Assembly: GCF_003130205.1 (NCBI RefSeq)
Contig: NZ_NRDF01000003.1
Span: forward strand, 62,001-126,000
Reading direction: 5' to 3'
Origin: Aggregatibacter actinomycetemcomitans
Lineage (GTDB): Bacteria; Pseudomonadota; Gammaproteobacteria; Enterobacterales; Pasteurellaceae
DNA: 64,000 nt
Under the pieces are notes generated by a model, which made no database searches, was not told the origin of the DNA, and saw only the letters and a program-made list of their open reading frames with translations. Of the stretch, positions 22,451-33,701 are shown piece by piece; position 1 is the first letter of the stretch, and each line of letters opens with the position of its first letter. The translations under genes and the position numbers were made by a program.

Positions 22451-24463
22451 ATGGCTGATGTATTAACCCGTTTCAACAGTGGCAAACTTTGGGAATTCGA
22501 CGGCGGCATTCATCCGCCTGACATGAAATCCCAATCCAACAGCGCGCCTATTCGCACCTTGCCGTTGCCCGATAATTTCTATGTTCCTGTGAAACAACAC
22601 GCCGGCACAGCAGGTAATTTATTGGTAAAATGCGGCGATCGCATTTTGAAAGGTCAACCGCTCACCCAGGGGGACGGTTTACGTTCGCTGCCGGTTCATG
22701 CGCCTACTTCAGGCACGGTTGTCGATGTGATGCCTTATGTTGCCGCCCATCCTTCCGGGCTGCCGGAAACTTGTGTGCACATTAAAGCGGACGGATTGGA
22801 TCAATGGCGTGAGCAAACCCCGTTGGAGGATTTCCTTAGCCAAACGCCGGAACAGTTAATCGAAAAAATTTATCAGGCGGGCATTGCCGGTTTAGGCGGC
22901 GCAGTGTTCCCGACCGCAGCAAAAATTCATTCCGCCGAAAAACAGGTGAAATTACTGATTATTAACGGTGCGGAATGCGAACCTTACATCACCTGCGACG
23001 ATCGCTTAATGCGTGATTATGCCGATGAAATTATCGAAGGCGTGCGCATTTTGCGCTACATTTTACGCCCTGAAAAAGTGGTGATCGCCGTTGAAGATAA
23101 TAAACTGAAAGCGGTGAAATCCCTGCAACGCGCCTTACACGGCGCCAACGACATTGAAATCCGAGTGATTCCGACCAAATACCCTTCCGGCGCGGCAAAA
23201 CAATTAATTCAAGTGCTGACCGGTATGGAGGTGCCGAGCGGTCAACGCTCCTCCAGTATCGGTGTGCTGATGCAAAACATCGGCACCGCTTTTGCTATTA
23301 AACGCGCAGTGATGGATGATGAACCGCTGATTGAGCGCGTCGTTACCCTCACCGGTGATAAAATCGCCGAGAAAGGCAATTATTGGGCGCGTTTCGGCAC
23401 GCCGATTTATCACTTATTGCGCGAAACAGGCTATCAATACGACGATCGTTTCCCGGTCTTCATGGGCGGTCCGATGATGGGCTTTATTCTGCCCGATTTA
23501 AACGCGCCGATGACCAAAGTGACCAACTGCCTGCTGGCGCCGGATCATTTTGAATACGCCCCGCCGGAAGAAGAAAAAAATTGTATTCGCTGTTCCGCCT
23601 GTTCCGATGCCTGCCCGGTAAAACTCATGCCGCAGCAATTGTATTGGTTTGCACGCAGCGAAGATCATGAAAAATCCGAAGAATATTCCCTCAAAGATTG
23701 TATCGAATGCGGCGTGTGCGCTTATGCGTGCCCGAGCCATATTCCGCTAATTCAATATTTCCGCCGGGAAAAAGCTAAAATCTGGGAAATCAAACATAAA
23801 GCCAAATTGGCGGAAGAGGCCAAAATACGTTTTGAACAACGCCAAGCCCGTTTGGAACGGGAAGAACAGGAACGCAAAGATCGCTCACAACGTGCCGCAG
23901 CCGCCCGTCGCGAAGAATTGGCACAACAAAAAGGTGTGGATCCGGTGGCAGCTGCCCTGGAACGTTTAAAAGCGAAAAAAGCTGAAACAGCGCAAACGCC
24001 CCAAACAGAACAGAAAACCATTGTCGATGAAAAAGGGCAAATTTTGCCGGACAATAGCGACATCATGGCACAACGCAAAGCTCGTCGGTTAGCCCGTCAG
24101 GCAGAACAGGCGGCACATCCGCCATCTCAGGAAACAGAAAAAACCACCGCACTTGAGGATAAAAAATCGGCTGTTGCCGCTGCCATCGCCCGCGCGAAAG
24201 CCAAGAAAGCGGCGCAGCAAACGGAAACCGTCAAAGCAAGCGAACTCGAAACGGCAAAAAGTGCGGTCGACAAAAAACAACGTTTTTTGAACGTTGGTTC
24301 AGCCAACGGCCCCGAAGGGGTGAATAAGCGAACAAGTGAGCTTATGAATAATATTTCCGATGAAAATGCGGCGGAAACCGATCCGCGCAAAGCCGCCATT
24401 GCCGCTGCCATCGCCCGTGCAAAAGCGAAAAAAGCCCAACGCGAGAACACGCAACAAGATTAA
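22451..24463 (+). CDS. rsxC: Electron transport complex subunit RsxC/RnfC
   Basis: RsxC is the NADH/FMN-binding peripheral subunit. The 670-residue protein has the NADH-binding glycine region [15 protein letters not shown]-type (here [15 protein letters not shown]), then two 4Fe-4S motifs ([17 protein letters not shown] and [17 protein letters not shown]). A long Ala/Lys/Glu-rich tail from about residue 440 contains repeats of [11 protein letters not shown]. Within the tail, residues 603-636 are encoded by a 101-bp repeat also found in rsxE. The tail length varies widely in the family. Confidence 0.94.
   Translation: MADVLTRFNSGKLWEFDGGIHPPDMKSQSNSAPIRTLPLPDNFYVPVKQHAGTAGNLLVKCGDRILKGQPLTQGDGLRSLPVHAPTSGTVVDVMPYVAAHPSGLPETCVHIKADGLDQWREQTPLEDFLSQTPEQLIEKIYQAGIAGLGGAVFPTAAKIHSAEKQVKLLIINGAECEPYITCDDRLMRDYADEIIEGVRILRYILRPEKVVIAVEDNKLKAVKSLQRALHGANDIEIRVIPTKYPSGAAKQLIQVLTGMEVPSGQRSSSIGVLMQNIGTAFAIKRAVMDDEPLIERVVTLTGDKIAEKGNYWARFGTPIYHLLRETGYQYDDRFPVFMGGPMMGFILPDLNAPMTKVTNCLLAPDHFEYAPPEEEKNCIRCSACSDACPVKLMPQQLYWFARSEDHEKSEEYSLKDCIECGVCAYACPSHIPLIQYFRREKAKIWEIKHKAKLAEEAKIRFEQRQARLEREEQERKDRSQRAAAARREELAQQKGVDPVAAALERLKAKKAETAQTPQTEQKTIVDEKGQILPDNSDIMAQRKARRLARQAEQAAHPPSQETEKTTALEDKKSAVAAAIARAKAKKAAQQTETVKASELETAKSAVDKKQRFLNVGSANGPEGVNKRTSELMNNISDENAAETDPRKAAIAAAIARAKAKKAQRENTQQD
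24257..24357 (+). repeat. 101-bp structured repeat, copy 1 (inside rsxC)
   Basis: This copy is 99/101 identical to 26219-26319. It starts with a Hin uptake sequence (AAAAGTGCGGTC) and can fold three stem-loops in series: CAACGTT/AACGTTG, CCCC/GGGG and ATAAGC/GCTTAT. It is read in frame in rsxC. Confidence 0.9.
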
Positions 24464-24473
24464 GGAACGATAA

Positions 24474-25553
24474 ATGTTTAAGATGATTAGTTCACCCCAT
24501 ACCCATTCCGGCAAGCTCACGGCGCGCGTGATGTTTTGGGTGATTTTCGCCATGATTCCGGCAATCGTTTTGCAAATTCATTATTTCGGCTTTGGTGTGT
24601 TGATTCAATCGGCGTTGGCAATTGGGTTTGCGTTGTTGCTGGAGTTGGCGGTAACGTTGTTACGCAAAAAACGGGCGTTAAGTTACATTTCCGATGTTAG
24701 CGTGATTTTGACCGCACTTATTCTCGCCGTTGCCATTCCGCCTTACGCGCCTTACTGGGTCATTCTGATCGGTACGTTTTGTGCGGTGATTCTCGGCAAG
24801 CACGTTTACGGTGGTTTGGGGCAAAATCCGTTTAATCCTGCTATGGTGGGTTATGTGGTGTTGCTCGTGTCGTTCCCGTTACAAATGACTACTTGGATGC
24901 CACCTATAGCGTTATTGGCGGAGCCGCCGACCTTTCATGATGCGGCATTGTTGATTTTTTCAGGGCTGACTTCCGACGGCTTTAGTCTTCACCAATTAAC
25001 GGCGTCCATTGACGGCATTACACAGGCAACTCCGCTCGACAGCGCACGAACCTTCTATTCAGCCCTTTGTTCCGATTGCAGCGCCGATGTGGCATTTTAC
25101 GATTTGGTGAAATTACCGATTTTCATGCAAAATGGTTGGGACCTTGCGCAAGGTTGGTGGCAAATTAACGTGGCGTTTCTTATCGGTGGTGTATTCTTAA
25201 TTCTGAAAAAAGTCATTCACTGGCAAATTCCCGCCGCCATGTTAGGCAGCTTTGTGTTATTGGGTTTACTGACCGAATTATTCGGCAACGGTGCGCAATT
25301 AAGCTTGCCGGCCCAGTTATTGAGCGGCGCTATGATGTTCGGTGCGTTTTTTATCGCCACCGATCCGGTCACCGCTTCCATCACGCCGCGCGGCAAATTG
25401 GTTTTCGGTGCGTTGGTGGGAAGCCTGTTGTATTTAATCCGTTTTTACGGCAACTATCCTGATGGTGTCGCCTTCGCGATTTTACTCAGCAATATTTGCG
25501 TGCCGTTAATTGATCACTATACCCGCCCGCGGGTTACCGGTCATCGGAGGTAG
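24474..25553 (+). CDS. rsxD: Electron transport complex subunit RsxD/RnfD
   Basis: RsxD is a membrane subunit carrying a covalently linked FMN. The 359-residue protein has about nine helices. The flavin-attachment threonine is in the segment [13 protein letters not shown], near residue 188. [15 protein letters not shown] is the conserved NPxMxGY motif. A single Hin uptake sequence lies in the N-terminal third. Confidence 0.94.
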   Translation: MFKMISSPHTHSGKLTARVMFWVIFAMIPAIVLQIHYFGFGVLIQSALAIGFALLLELAVTLLRKKRALSYISDVSVILTALILAVAIPPYAPYWVILIGTFCAVILGKHVYGGLGQNPFNPAMVGYVVLLVSFPLQMTTWMPPIALLAEPPTFHDAALLIFSGLTSDGFSLHQLTASIDGITQATPLDSARTFYSALCSDCSADVAFYDLVKLPIFMQNGWDLAQGWWQINVAFLIGGVFLILKKVIHWQIPAAMLGSFVLLGLLTELFGNGAQLSLPAQLLSGAMMFGAFFIATDPVTASITPRGKLVFGALVGSLLYLIRFYGNYPDGVAFAILLSNICVPLIDHYTRPRVTGHRR

Positions 25554-25562
25554 GGGGAGAGT

Positions 25563-26174
25563 ATGCAAACCATTAAAGTCACATCTAAATCCGCTATATT
25601 GTTGGCGTTTGTGGCATTTTGCTGCACAATAATTTCCGGTGGCATTCACTTTTTAACCAAAGATAAAATCAAGCAGGCAATACAGGCACAGCAACAGGAA
25701 CTGTTGTTGCAAGTGATTCCTCAGGATTATTTCAATAATGATCTGACGCAGGCTTGTTATGCACCGCAAGCGGGGGCATTACAAGCCGTGGAGATAAGTA
25801 AAATATGTACGGCAAAGAAAGACGGCGTGACTACTGCCTACGCCTTTGAAAGCACGGCGCATGATGGCTATTCCGGCGATATTCATATTCTGGTGGGCAT
25901 GAAACCTGATGGCGAAGTGCTTGGCGTGCGCATTACGGAACACCATGAAACCCCGGGGTTAGGTGATAAAATCGAAACCCGCATTTCCAACTGGATTTTA
26001 AGTTTTGATCATCAGGTTATCAGCAACGAAAATGCCGCAGAATGGGCGGTGAAAAAAGACGGCGGTAAATTCGATCAATTTGCCGGTGCCACCATCACGC
26101 CGCGCGCGGTGGTTAACCAAGTGAAACGGGCGGCACTGGCTATGTTGGATAATCTGTCGAAAGAGAAAGAATGA
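25563..26174 (+). CDS. rsxG: Electron transport complex subunit RsxG/RnfG
   Basis: RsxG is anchored by an N-terminal helix and holds a covalent FMN on the periplasmic side. The 203-residue protein has the flavin motif [12 protein letters not shown], with the threonine near residue 178, and the conserved [12 protein letters not shown]. Its stop overlaps the rsxE start. Confidence 0.94.
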   Translation: MQTIKVTSKSAILLAFVAFCCTIISGGIHFLTKDKIKQAIQAQQQELLLQVIPQDYFNNDLTQACYAPQAGALQAVEISKICTAKKDGVTTAYAFESTAHDGYSGDIHILVGMKPDGEVLGVRITEHHETPGLGDKIETRISNWILSFDHQVISNENAAEWAVKKDGGKFDQFAGATITPRAVVNQVKRAALAMLDNLSKEKE

Positions 26175-26959
26175 TGGATAAATTAGACGAAACACAAGAG
26201 CTGCAACAAACCGAAGCCAAAAGTGCGGTCGACAAAAAACAACGTTTTTTGAACGTTGGTTCTGCCAACGGCCCCAAAGGGGTGAATAAGCGAACAAGTG
26301 AGCTTATGAATAATATTTCAAATGAAAAAAGCATTTGGAAAACGATCTTCATTCAAGGCATCTGGACCAACAACTCCACCGTGGTACAACTGCTCGGGCT
26401 GTGTCCGCTATTGGCGGTGTCCAACTCTGTGACCAACGCCCTCGGGCTAGGTTTAGCCACCATGCTGGTGCTAACTTGCACAAACACCGTGGTTTCCGTT
26501 TTCCGTAAACACATTCCCAACGAAATCCGCATTCCGATTTATGTGATGATCATCGCAACCACGGTAACCGTCGTGCAATTATTGATGAATGCCTATACCT
26601 ATGCGCTTTATCAATCCCTCGGGATTTTCATTCCGCTCATCGTCACCAACTGTATTGTGATCGGTCGTGCAGAAGCCTTTGCTTCCAAGAATAGCATTTC
26701 CCATTCCGCCTTTGATGGTTTTTCCATGGGATTAGGGATGTTATTCAGTTTAGTAGCGCTCGGCGGCATGCGCGAAATCATCGGCAACGGTACTTTATTT
26801 GACGGCATCGAAAATTTGCTGGGCGATTGGGCTAAATTCATGCGGATTGAATTTTTCCACAATGACAGTAATCTGTTACTTGCGATTTTGCCTCCCGGTG
26901 CATTTATTGGTTTAGCTTTGTTGTTAGCCTTAAAAAATGTAATAGATACAAAAAAGTAG
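26171..26959 (+). CDS. rsxE: Electron transport complex subunit RsxE/RnfE
   Basis: RsxE is a six-helix membrane subunit related to RsxA. The conserved body starts at about residue 53 ([32 protein letters not shown]) and contains [15 protein letters not shown]. The first 50 residues are mostly encoded by a 101-bp repeat shared with rsxC (residues 17-50). A shorter start at the ATG of MNNISNEKS (26306) would skip most of it, so the true N terminus is open. The overlap with rsxG favours 26171 or the ATG at 26174. Confidence 0.9.
   Translation: MMDKLDETQELQQTEAKSAVDKKQRFLNVGSANGPKGVNKRTSELMNNISNEKSIWKTIFIQGIWTNNSTVVQLLGLCPLLAVSNSVTNALGLGLATMLVLTCTNTVVSVFRKHIPNEIRIPIYVMIIATTVTVVQLLMNAYTYALYQSLGIFIPLIVTNCIVIGRAEAFASKNSISHSAFDGFSMGLGMLFSLVALGGMREIIGNGTLFDGIENLLGDWAKFMRIEFFHNDSNLLLAILPPGAFIGLALLLALKNVIDTKK
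26219..26319 (+). repeat. 101-bp structured repeat, copy 2 (inside rsxE)
   Basis: This copy differs from 24257-24357 at only two positions, 26263 and 26276. Both changes fall in predicted loops or linkers, so all three stems are kept. It encodes the same peptide in the same frame as in rsxC. Confidence 0.9.
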
Positions 26960-27036
26960 TTTAAAAGAAATAATGCTCAGGTAATTTATCCTCATCTAAT
27001 TTGTCTGAGCGACTTTGAATTTTTAGGAAAATTCTA

Positions 27037-27066
27037 ACCAAGCTCAGATAAGCAAATTAGCTTGGT
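27037..27066 (+). terminator. Possible terminator after the rsx operon
   Basis: The stem ACCAAGCT/AGCTTGGT is followed by GTGTATTTTTTG. It stands between rsxE and nth. The loop is large, so confidence is modest. Confidence 0.4.
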
Positions 27067-27105
27067 GTGTATTTTTTGCACAAGCAAAAAAGTAAAAGGA
27101 AACTT

Positions 27106-27741
27106 ATGAATAAAGAAAAAAGAATTGAAATCCTAAAACGCCTACGCGCTGCTAATCCGCACCCAACGACGGAACTGAATTTCAGTTCCCCTTTTGAACT
27201 GTTAATTGCGGTGATTTTGTCGGCACAAGCTACCGACAAAGGAGTGAACAAGGCGACGGACAAACTGTTTCCCGTCGCCAATACTCCACAAGCGATTTTG
27301 GCGCTGGGCGTGGACGGTTTGAAGGGATACATTAAAACCATCGGTTTGTTTAACAGCAAAGCGGAAAATATCATCAAAACCTGCCGTGATTTAATTGAAA
27401 AACACAATGGCGAAGTGCTGGAAGATCGCGCCGCCTTAGAAGCCCTTGCCGGCGTCGGCAGAAAAACCGCCAATGTGGTGCTGAACACCGCCTTCGGGCA
27501 TCCTACCATCGCCGTGGACACCCACATTTTCCGCGTGTGTAATCGCACTGGTTTTGCGCCCGGCAAAGATGTAGTGAAAGTGGAAGAAAAATTGATTAAA
27601 GTGGTGCCCGCCGAATTTAAAGTGGACGTACACCATTGGCTGATTTTGCACGGGCGTTATACCTGTGTGGCGCGCAAACCCCGTTGCGGGGCGTGCATTA
27701 TTGAAGATTTATGCGAATATAAAGAGAAAACGGAATATTAA
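27106..27741 (+). CDS. nth: Endonuclease III
   Basis: Nth is a DNA glycosylase/AP lyase that removes oxidised pyrimidines. The 211-residue protein has the helix-hairpin-helix LAGVGRKTANVVLNTAF with the catalytic lysine, the aspartate in AVDTHIFRV, and the C-terminal 4Fe-4S pattern C-x6-C-x2-C-x5-C (CVARKPRCGACIIEDLC). I chose MNKEKRIEI as start because AAAAGGAAAC precedes it. Confidence 0.95.
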   Translation: MNKEKRIEILKRLRAANPHPTTELNFSSPFELLIAVILSAQATDKGVNKATDKLFPVANTPQAILALGVDGLKGYIKTIGLFNSKAENIIKTCRDLIEKHNGEVLEDRAALEALAGVGRKTANVVLNTAFGHPTIAVDTHIFRVCNRTGFAPGKDVVKVEEKLIKVVPAEFKVDVHHWLILHGRYTCVARKPRCGACIIEDLCEYKEKTEY

Positions 27742-27765
27742 GATTTAAGAGATACAGGAAAACTT

Positions 27766-29139
27766 ATGACAACAAAGAAACCGGAACGACAAACCTGGTC
27801 CAGTCGCTTAACTTATGTGCTTACCGTTGCCGGTGCAACCGTAGGCTTTGGGGCAACATGGCGCTTTCCTTATTTGGTAGGCGAACACGGCGGCGGTGCC
27901 TATGTGTTGTTATTCTGCTTAGCCATGATTTTAATCGGGATCCCGATGATCTTAGTGGAAAACGTCATCGGTCGCCGTTTGCGGGTTAACTCTATTGATG
28001 CCTTCGGTGACAAAATCCTCGATAAAGGCAAAGGCATTTCCAAATATTGGAAAATCATCGGTTATATGGGGTTGCTCGGCGCCTTCGGTATCATGGCGTA
28101 TTACATGGTGCTTGGTGGTTGGGTAATCACCTACATCATCAATTTAATCACCGGCACCTTAGACATTTCCACCCCTATCACGAAAGAGGTTGCCAAAGAT
28201 TTCTACGAAGTACACATCAGCAACAGCCCCTTAGAAGTCATTATTTACACCGCACTTTTCGCGTTCGTGAATTATATTATTTTGGCAAAAGGCATTATCG
28301 GCGGCATTGAACGCGCTGTGAGGTACCTTATGCCGTTGCTCTTTATTTTCTTAATCGGCATGGTGATCCGCAACATAACCTTACCGGGCGCTATGGAAGG
28401 GATCACCTTTTACCTAAAACCTGATTTCTCCAAAATCACCGCCGAGTTATTTATTTTCGTATTAGGGCAGGTTTTCTTCGCGTTAAGCCTTGGCTTCGGC
28501 GTATTAATCACTCTTTCCAGCTACTTAAATAAAGAAGAAAATCTTATTCAAACCGCCATCATCACCGGTTTCACCAACACCATTATTGCAGTACTGGCGG
28601 GATTCATGATTTTCCCCTCATTATTCACCTTCGGCATTGAACCGAACGCCGGACCGACCTTGGTATTCCAAAGCTTACCGATTGTGTTCTCCCATTTATG
28701 GGCGGGTAAATTCTTCGCCATTATTTTCTTTGGGCTATTGCTTATCGCTGCACTGACCACCGCCATCACCATTTACGAGGTTATCATCACCACCTTACAG
28801 GAAAAACTCAGAATGCGTCGCAGCAAAGCCATTATTTTAACCCTCGGTGGCATTTTCTTATTAGGCAACGTGCCGGCGATTCTTGGCGATAATGTGTGGA
28901 AAAATGTCACCTTCTTCGGCAAAAGTATTTTCGATGCCTTTGACTTCGTCAGCGGCAACATTCTGTTTATGCTTACTGCACTGGGTTGCGCTATTTTCGT
29001 CGGTTTCGTGTTAAAAGACGAAGCGAAAAAAGAACTCTCTCCAGCACTGAATTCCACCTTTATCAAGGTTTGGTTTAATTATGTGAAATTTGTCGTTCCG
29101 TTTATTATTTTGGTGATTTTTATCAGTAACCTGATTTAA
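27766..29139 (+). CDS. Sodium-dependent transporter, NSS (SNF) family
   Basis: This LeuT-fold importer of amino acids or related compounds has 457 residues. The N-terminal signature TVGFGATWRFPYLVGEHGGGAYVL contains the substrate/sodium-binding unwound helix 1. About eleven helices follow. The gene trails nth by 24 bases. The substrate cannot be determined from the sequence. Confidence 0.88.
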   Translation: MTTKKPERQTWSSRLTYVLTVAGATVGFGATWRFPYLVGEHGGGAYVLLFCLAMILIGIPMILVENVIGRRLRVNSIDAFGDKILDKGKGISKYWKIIGYMGLLGAFGIMAYYMVLGGWVITYIINLITGTLDISTPITKEVAKDFYEVHISNSPLEVIIYTALFAFVNYIILAKGIIGGIERAVRYLMPLLFIFLIGMVIRNITLPGAMEGITFYLKPDFSKITAELFIFVLGQVFFALSLGFGVLITLSSYLNKEENLIQTAIITGFTNTIIAVLAGFMIFPSLFTFGIEPNAGPTLVFQSLPIVFSHLWAGKFFAIIFFGLLLIAALTTAITIYEVIITTLQEKLRMRRSKAIILTLGGIFLLGNVPAILGDNVWKNVTFFGKSIFDAFDFVSGNILFMLTALGCAIFVGFVLKDEAKKELSPALNSTFIKVWFNYVKFVVPFIILVIFISNLI

Positions 29140-29520
29140 CCAAAAAGTGCGCTGTATCTTAAAGTAGGACATCTACAACCCATGATTGTTGGTTATAGAT
29201 GTGGCTGACTTTCGGTTGAGTCTTGTCAATGCTGAAAATATACCGGCCCAATTAAACAAAGCGGATTTATTGATTATGCATACTGATCTAGTCTGCCTTC
29301 ATGGACTTACCCGTTGGCGTGAGATGATAATTCGCAATGACAGTTCGCCTTATGCTATACAGAGCATGCACTAATATAGAAATTGAATGCGGTAATAGAG
29401 CGTTTTTTCAGCATGTTAACATCAGATGTTTTTATGCCTGACAATTTAAAGATAGAACAGGCAATACATGAATATTTTCGCTATTAGGAGATAAAGTGCG
29501 GTTACTTTTTTCGGTAAATT
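29140..29520. other. Interval between NSS transporter and znuB
   Basis: The interval holds a hairpin at 29169-29202 (ACATCTACAACC with GGTTATAGATGT, one mismatch), a short open stretch resembling a CobW-family fragment (see 29186-29374), and a Hin uptake sequence at about 29495. No complete gene is visible. Confidence 0.6.
29186..29374 (+). pseudogene. Possible remnant of a CobW/COG0523 GTPase
   Basis: The 62-codon stretch reads VIDVADFRLSLVNAEN, then QLNKADLLIMHTDLV. This resembles the region of CobW-like GTPases around the NKTDL motif, where ADVLLLNKTDLV is usual. The base-contacting lysine is lost and no N-terminal P-loop precedes it. These GTPases often sit near zinc genes such as znuBC, which lie next door. 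The similarity is read by eye and could be chance. Confidence 0.25.
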
Positions 29521-30306
29521 TTAACCCTGTTGTTTTTTAAATAAAGAACAAAGAAACAGGAATGTGGAGCAGATGACCACGGAAGGACCGGCAGCAGTGT
29601 CGTAGTAGGCGGATAAGGTCAAACCGAGGGAGACAGCGATCATGCTGATGAAGACGGCGATAATGGCCATAGTTTCCGGCGTGCGGGCAAAGCGTCGGGC
29701 GGTGGCAGCGGGAATAATCAGTAGTGAGGTGATGATCAATGCACCGACAAATTTCATGCTTAGGGCGATGGTTAAGGCGGTTAAAATCATCAGAATAAAA
29801 CGCATTTTTTTCACGTTAATGCCTTCCACTTGCGCCAGTTCCGGGCTGATGGTCGCGGAAATTAACGGCTTCCAGAAATAGCATAGTGCTGCTAATACAA
29901 TAAGTGCGCCAATGCCGATATACCATAAATCCTGATAGTTAATTGCCAGTAAATCGCCGAACAAATAAGACATTAAATCCACCCGCACATTTTTCAGCAA
30001 GCCGACCGTAACCACGCCGATAGAAAGGCAACTGTGGGCGATAATGCCGAGCAGGGTATCGATGGAAAACTGAGTGTTATTTTCCAGCCACACCAGCGTG
30101 ATGGAAAGCAACAAGGTGAGTGCTAAAATGGCAATGTAAGGATTGATTTGCAGAAAAATTCCTAATGCTACACCGAGGAGTGCCGAGTGCGAAAGGGTGT
30201 CGCCGAAATACGCCATTTTGCGCCACACGACAAAAGCCCCTAATGGTGCGGTAATCAGTGAAAGAATGATGCCTGTCAGCCAGGCGGGAAAGAGAATATC
30301 AAACAT
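29521..30306 (-). CDS. znuB: Zinc ABC transporter permease ZnuB
   Basis: ZnuB is the membrane channel for high-affinity zinc import. The 261-residue protein has about eight helices, an opening [38 protein letters not shown] that is highly typical of the ZnuB/MntB family, and [10 protein letters not shown] near the C-terminal half. It follows znuC by 12 bases. A substrate-binding znuA is not in this window. Manganese transport is possible for the family, but the pairing with ZnuC favours zinc. Confidence 0.9.
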   Translation of the reverse strand: MFDILFPAWLTGIILSLITAPLGAFVVWRKMAYFGDTLSHSALLGVALGIFLQINPYIAILALTLLLSITLVWLENNTQFSIDTLLGIIAHSCLSIGVVTVGLLKNVRVDLMSYLFGDLLAINYQDLWYIGIGALIVLAALCYFWKPLISATISPELAQVEGINVKKMRFILMILTALTIALSMKFVGALIITSLLIIPAATARRFARTPETMAIIAVFISMIAVSLGLTLSAYYDTAAGPSVVICSTFLFLCSLFKKQQG

Positions 30307-30318
30307 AATATCAAGTCG

Positions 30319-31092
30319 TTATTGAGATTGTTTTGGTTCCACACGGTAAATGTTACCGTGCATATCGTGCCGGTGATTGTGATGGTGTGTATAAACAGCA
30401 ATATTTTTGGAAAATTGATCGCCGAAAAAGTGAATAAAGGTCGGATCGTTAGAGACGGTTTCCGGCGTGCCGGCGCAGCAAATATGTTGATTAATGCACA
30501 ACACTTCGTTGGTGTCTGCCATCACAATATGTAAATCGTGCGACACCATGAGAATCGCACAATTCAAGTTTTTGCGGGTTTGGTGAATGAGCTGATACAG
30601 CTCAGCCTGTCCGGTGATGTCCACACCTTGAGTGGGTTCATCTAATACCAATAAATTCGGTTTATTTAAAATGGCACGCGCCAGCAAAACGCGTTGCATT
30701 TCGCCGCCGGAGAGCTTTTGCATACTGTTGTGGATGAGATGGCTAATGGATAATAACGCCATTGCCTGCTGAATATCCTGCGGGCGAATGCCTTTTTTCA
30801 GGGATAAAAATTTCTCCACGGTGATCGGCAGATTGGGATCCAGATAGATCTTTTGCGGCACATAACCAATGCGAATACTTTTATTGTAAATCACGTTGCC
30901 GGAAGTCGGCTGTTGCAGTTTTAGCAGTACTTTCAGTAAGGTGGATTTACCGCCACCGTTCGGTCCGACAATAGTGATGATCGAATTGGGATAAACAGTC
31001 AGGTTAATGTTTTGCAAAGCGGTTTGTTGTCCGAATTTCACATTGATGTTTTTTAATTCGACTAAAGGCAGTCTGATTGCACTAATTTGCAT
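30319..31092 (-). CDS. znuC: Zinc ABC transporter ATP-binding protein ZnuC
   Basis: This is the ATPase partner of ZnuB. The 257-residue protein has Walker [10 protein letters not shown], signature LSGGEMQR and Walker [14 protein letters not shown] histidine-rich C-terminal tail ([12 protein letters not shown]) fits metal handling and is characteristic of ZnuC. It is first in a two-gene operon and divergent from the M23 peptidase gene, a common znuC neighbour. Confidence 0.92.
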   Translation of the reverse strand: MQISAIRLPLVELKNINVKFGQQTALQNINLTVYPNSIITIVGPNGGGKSTLLKVLLKLQQPTSGNVIYNKSIRIGYVPQKIYLDPNLPITVEKFLSLKKGIRPQDIQQAMALLSISHLIHNSMQKLSGGEMQRVLLARAILNKPNLLVLDEPTQGVDITGQAELYQLIHQTRKNLNCAILMVSHDLHIVMADTNEVLCINQHICCAGTPETVSNDPTFIHFFGDQFSKNIAVYTHHHNHRHDMHGNIYRVEPKQSQ

Positions 31093-31279
31093 TTTTAGGT
31101 TCTTTTGAAGAAAAATTGCGCTAAAAATAACTTATTTTTTATCATTTAACAAGTTACCCGCCGATTTATGTGTATAATTACACTGTTTATTTGGCATTTA
31201 GTATTTTTGCTGAATTTTTTAATATTTGCTTGGTCATAAATACACTTAAACCACAATATGCAGTCAAGGAATCAACGTC

Positions 31280-32812
31280 GTGCAACATGTAAAACTGGCA
31301 AGAGATCGTCGCAAAAGAAAATCGCGTCTTAAAGCGATTGTTTTTTTTATTGCGCTTTTTTCTATTTTTGCCGGTTTTTTTTTGCATTTGAATGATTCTG
31401 CCTCCCAAAAAATTGACACTGTCAATAATCCGACTTACTCCTATTCCTACTCAAAAGGTAAAGGCTTTTCTAATGGCAGTGATCAATTTCAAGATATTTT
31501 ATCCGACAATCTTTACCCGGCTTCTGCCTACACTATGTCGTTCGCCAACGAAGTTTCCCATGAATTACGGATTCTGGCTGATACTCTAGGCATCAGCACG
31601 ATTGATAATGACGCTACCTCTTATGACGATGATGTCGGCAAAGATGATGAAGTGGAAGAAGTTAAAACTCACGACGAATTTGATGATTTGGATAAATTGC
31701 CGGACGATGCGAAAAATGCGATCACCAATATTTTAGATGTTGCCGATCAGGCGATTCGGATTAAAGATCAGTTCAGCCACACCGTCGTCAAAGGCGATGC
31801 CTTAAAAGACGTGTTGGAGCTGTCCGGTTTGGAGGACAACACCAGCAAACAGCTTATCGCTTCTTATCCGGAGCTGAAACATTTACAGGCAGGACAACAA
31901 TTTTACTGGATTTTAAATAATGACGGAGAACTGGAATATTTGAACTGGTTGGTTTCCCAGAAAAAAGAACATATTTATGAACTTCAGGCGGACGGCAAAT
32001 TTAAACGCCAAATCGTGGAGAAAAAAAGCGTTTGGAAACGTGAAGTATTGCGTGGCGAAATGGAGGGATCTTTCGTCAACAGCCTGAAGAAACTCGGTTT
32101 GGATAATCGTCAGATTTATCAACTATTCTCTGCGTTACAATGGCAGGTCAGCCTGAAACAACTGAAAAAAGGCACGAAGATTTCGATTTTGGTTTCCCGT
32201 GAATATCTGGAAGACAAACGTACCGGACAAGGTAATGTGGAAGCTATTCATATTGTGAGCGGCGGCAAGAGTTATTATGCGATCCAAGCCAGCAACGGTC
32301 GTTATTACAATCGCCAAGGGGAAACCTTAGGCAAAGGTTTCGCCCGTTACCCGTTGCAACGTCAGGCGCGTGTTTCATCTCCGTTTAATCCGCGTCGTCG
32401 TCATCCGATTACGGGACGCATTGCACCACATAAAGGGGTGGATTTTGCGATGCCGACAGGAACGCCGGTTATTGCGCCGGCAGACGGCACGGTAGAGAAA
32501 ATCGCCTATCAGGCTTACGGCGCCGGTCGTTATGTGGTGCTACGCCACTCCCGCGAATACCAAACCGTGTATATGCACCTCAGCAGACCGCTGGTAAAAG
32601 TGGGGCAAACGGTGAAGAAAGGAGAACGTATCGCGTTATCCGGTAACACCGGTGGCTCCACCGGTCCGCATTTGCACTATGAATTCCACATTAACGGGCG
32701 TCCGGTTAACCCGCTCACTGTTAAACTTCCGGGGGGGAGCAGCGGCATGGGTACGGCGGAACGTAAACAATTCCTTGTTAAAGCCAACGAAGTAGAACGC
32801 TTGTTGCGCTGA
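31280..32812 (+). CDS. mepM: Murein DD-endopeptidase, M23 family (MepM/YebA-like)
   Basis: This enzyme cleaves peptide cross-links for cell-wall growth. The 510-residue protein has one N-terminal membrane helix (about residues 16-36), a LysM/OapA-type region around residues 170-220, then the M23 metallopeptidase domain with zinc ligands in [14 protein letters not shown] and GPHLHYEFH. The start is GTG at 31280, with AAGGA ten bases upstream. In enterobacteria mepM is likewise divergent from znuC. Confidence 0.9.
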   Translation: MQHVKLARDRRKRKSRLKAIVFFIALFSIFAGFFLHLNDSASQKIDTVNNPTYSYSYSKGKGFSNGSDQFQDILSDNLYPASAYTMSFANEVSHELRILADTLGISTIDNDATSYDDDVGKDDEVEEVKTHDEFDDLDKLPDDAKNAITNILDVADQAIRIKDQFSHTVVKGDALKDVLELSGLEDNTSKQLIASYPELKHLQAGQQFYWILNNDGELEYLNWLVSQKKEHIYELQADGKFKRQIVEKKSVWKREVLRGEMEGSFVNSLKKLGLDNRQIYQLFSALQWQVSLKQLKKGTKISILVSREYLEDKRTGQGNVEAIHIVSGGKSYYAIQASNGRYYNRQGETLGKGFARYPLQRQARVSSPFNPRRRHPITGRIAPHKGVDFAMPTGTPVIAPADGTVEKIAYQAYGAGRYVVLRHSREYQTVYMHLSRPLVKVGQTVKKGERIALSGNTGGSTGPHLHYEFHINGRPVNPLTVKLPGGSSGMGTAERKQFLVKANEVERLLR

Positions 32813-32839
32813 TTTCAAACCTCTCTCTAAACTCTCTCT

Positions 32840-32901
32840 AAAAAAGTGCGGTGAATTTTTTAAGTGTTTTTTAAACACCTCAAAAAAACCACCGCACTTT
32901 T
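32840..32901 (+). terminator. Inverted uptake-sequence terminator after mepM
   Basis: AAAAAGTGCGGTG and CACCGCACTTTT form the outer stem, with AAGTGTTT/AAACACCT nested inside. It lies between the convergent mepM and iron-transport operon and can stop both. Confidence 0.75.
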
Positions 32902-32931
32902 CTTTGCATTAAATAAAGAAAGTAGCAAATA

Positions 32932-33690
32932 CTACATATGATGCACCACCAACCGCTTCCCTTGATGTTCCAGCACTTCCGCGTCCAGATTAAATACCTT
33001 TTTTAAATTCGCTTTGGTGATGATGTCTTCCGGTGTGCCGATCATGGTAATTTCGCCGTTTTTCATGGCGACGATGGTGTCCGCGTAGGCGGCTGCCATG
33101 TTGATGTCGTGGACCACCATCACGGTGGTGAGCGCCAGTTCGTCGGTGAGTTGGCGCAACAGGCGCATGAGTTCGCGGGCGTGGAACATATCCAGATTAT
33201 TGAGCGGTTCGTCCAACAGAACATGATTGGTTTTTTGGCAGAACGTCATGGCAATCAGCGCCCGCTGCCGTTGCCCGCCGGAAAGTTCGCTTAAGAAGCG
33301 GTAGGCGAACGCATCCAAATCAAAGCGTTTTAGCGCCGCCTGAATAATGCTTTTGTCTTCTTCCGTCGGTCTGCCTTGATGGTGCGGATAGCGTCCGAAA
33401 AAGAGCAGATCCTGCACGGTAATGCGGCTGTGAATCACATTATCTTGGGTTAAAATCGCCAGATTTTGTGCAATGGCGCGCGATGGCGTCGTGGCAATAT
33501 CCATCTCATTTAACCAAATTTTACCCTGCTGAATAGGATTGAGACGGGCGATTAAAGATAACAGGGTTGATTTCCCCGCGCCATTGGCGCCGATGAGGGC
33601 GGTGATTCCGCCGTTGGGAATGGTAAGGTTGATGTTATTTAGAATGGTGGCATGACCGATCTTGTAGGTTATATTTTCAATTTTTATCAC
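32932..33690 (-). CDS. Iron-siderophore ABC transporter ATP-binding protein
   Basis: The 252-residue ATPase is of the FecE/CeuD type: Walker A GANGAGKST, signature LSGGQRQR and Walker B VLLDEPLNNLD. It is last in a four-gene minus-strand operon with a binding protein and two FecCD permeases, an architecture like ceuBCDE, fatBCD or vctPDGC. It probably powers uptake of a catecholate or similar ferric siderophore. Which one is unknown. Confidence 0.9.
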   Translation of the reverse strand: MIKIENITYKIGHATILNNINLTIPNGGITALIGANGAGKSTLLSLIARLNPIQQGKIWLNEMDIATTPSRAIAQNLAILTQDNVIHSRITVQDLLFFGRYPHHQGRPTEEDKSIIQAALKRFDLDAFAYRFLSELSGGQRQRALIAMTFCQKTNHVLLDEPLNNLDMFHARELMRLLRQLTDELALTTVMVVHDINMAAAYADTIVAMKNGEITMIGTPEDIITKANLKKVFNLDAEVLEHQGKRLVVHHM

Positions 33691-33701
33691 AATGAATTCC
33701 T

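Noticed and set aside
24127-24450. Minus-strand Ala/Phe-rich frame opposite the rsxC tail
   Set aside because: It mirrors the repetitive Ala/Lys codons of RsxC and has no independent support.
29169-29202. Hairpin after the NSS transporter as its terminator
   Set aside because: The stem is good but it has no T run on the plus strand, so it was noted only in the gap description.
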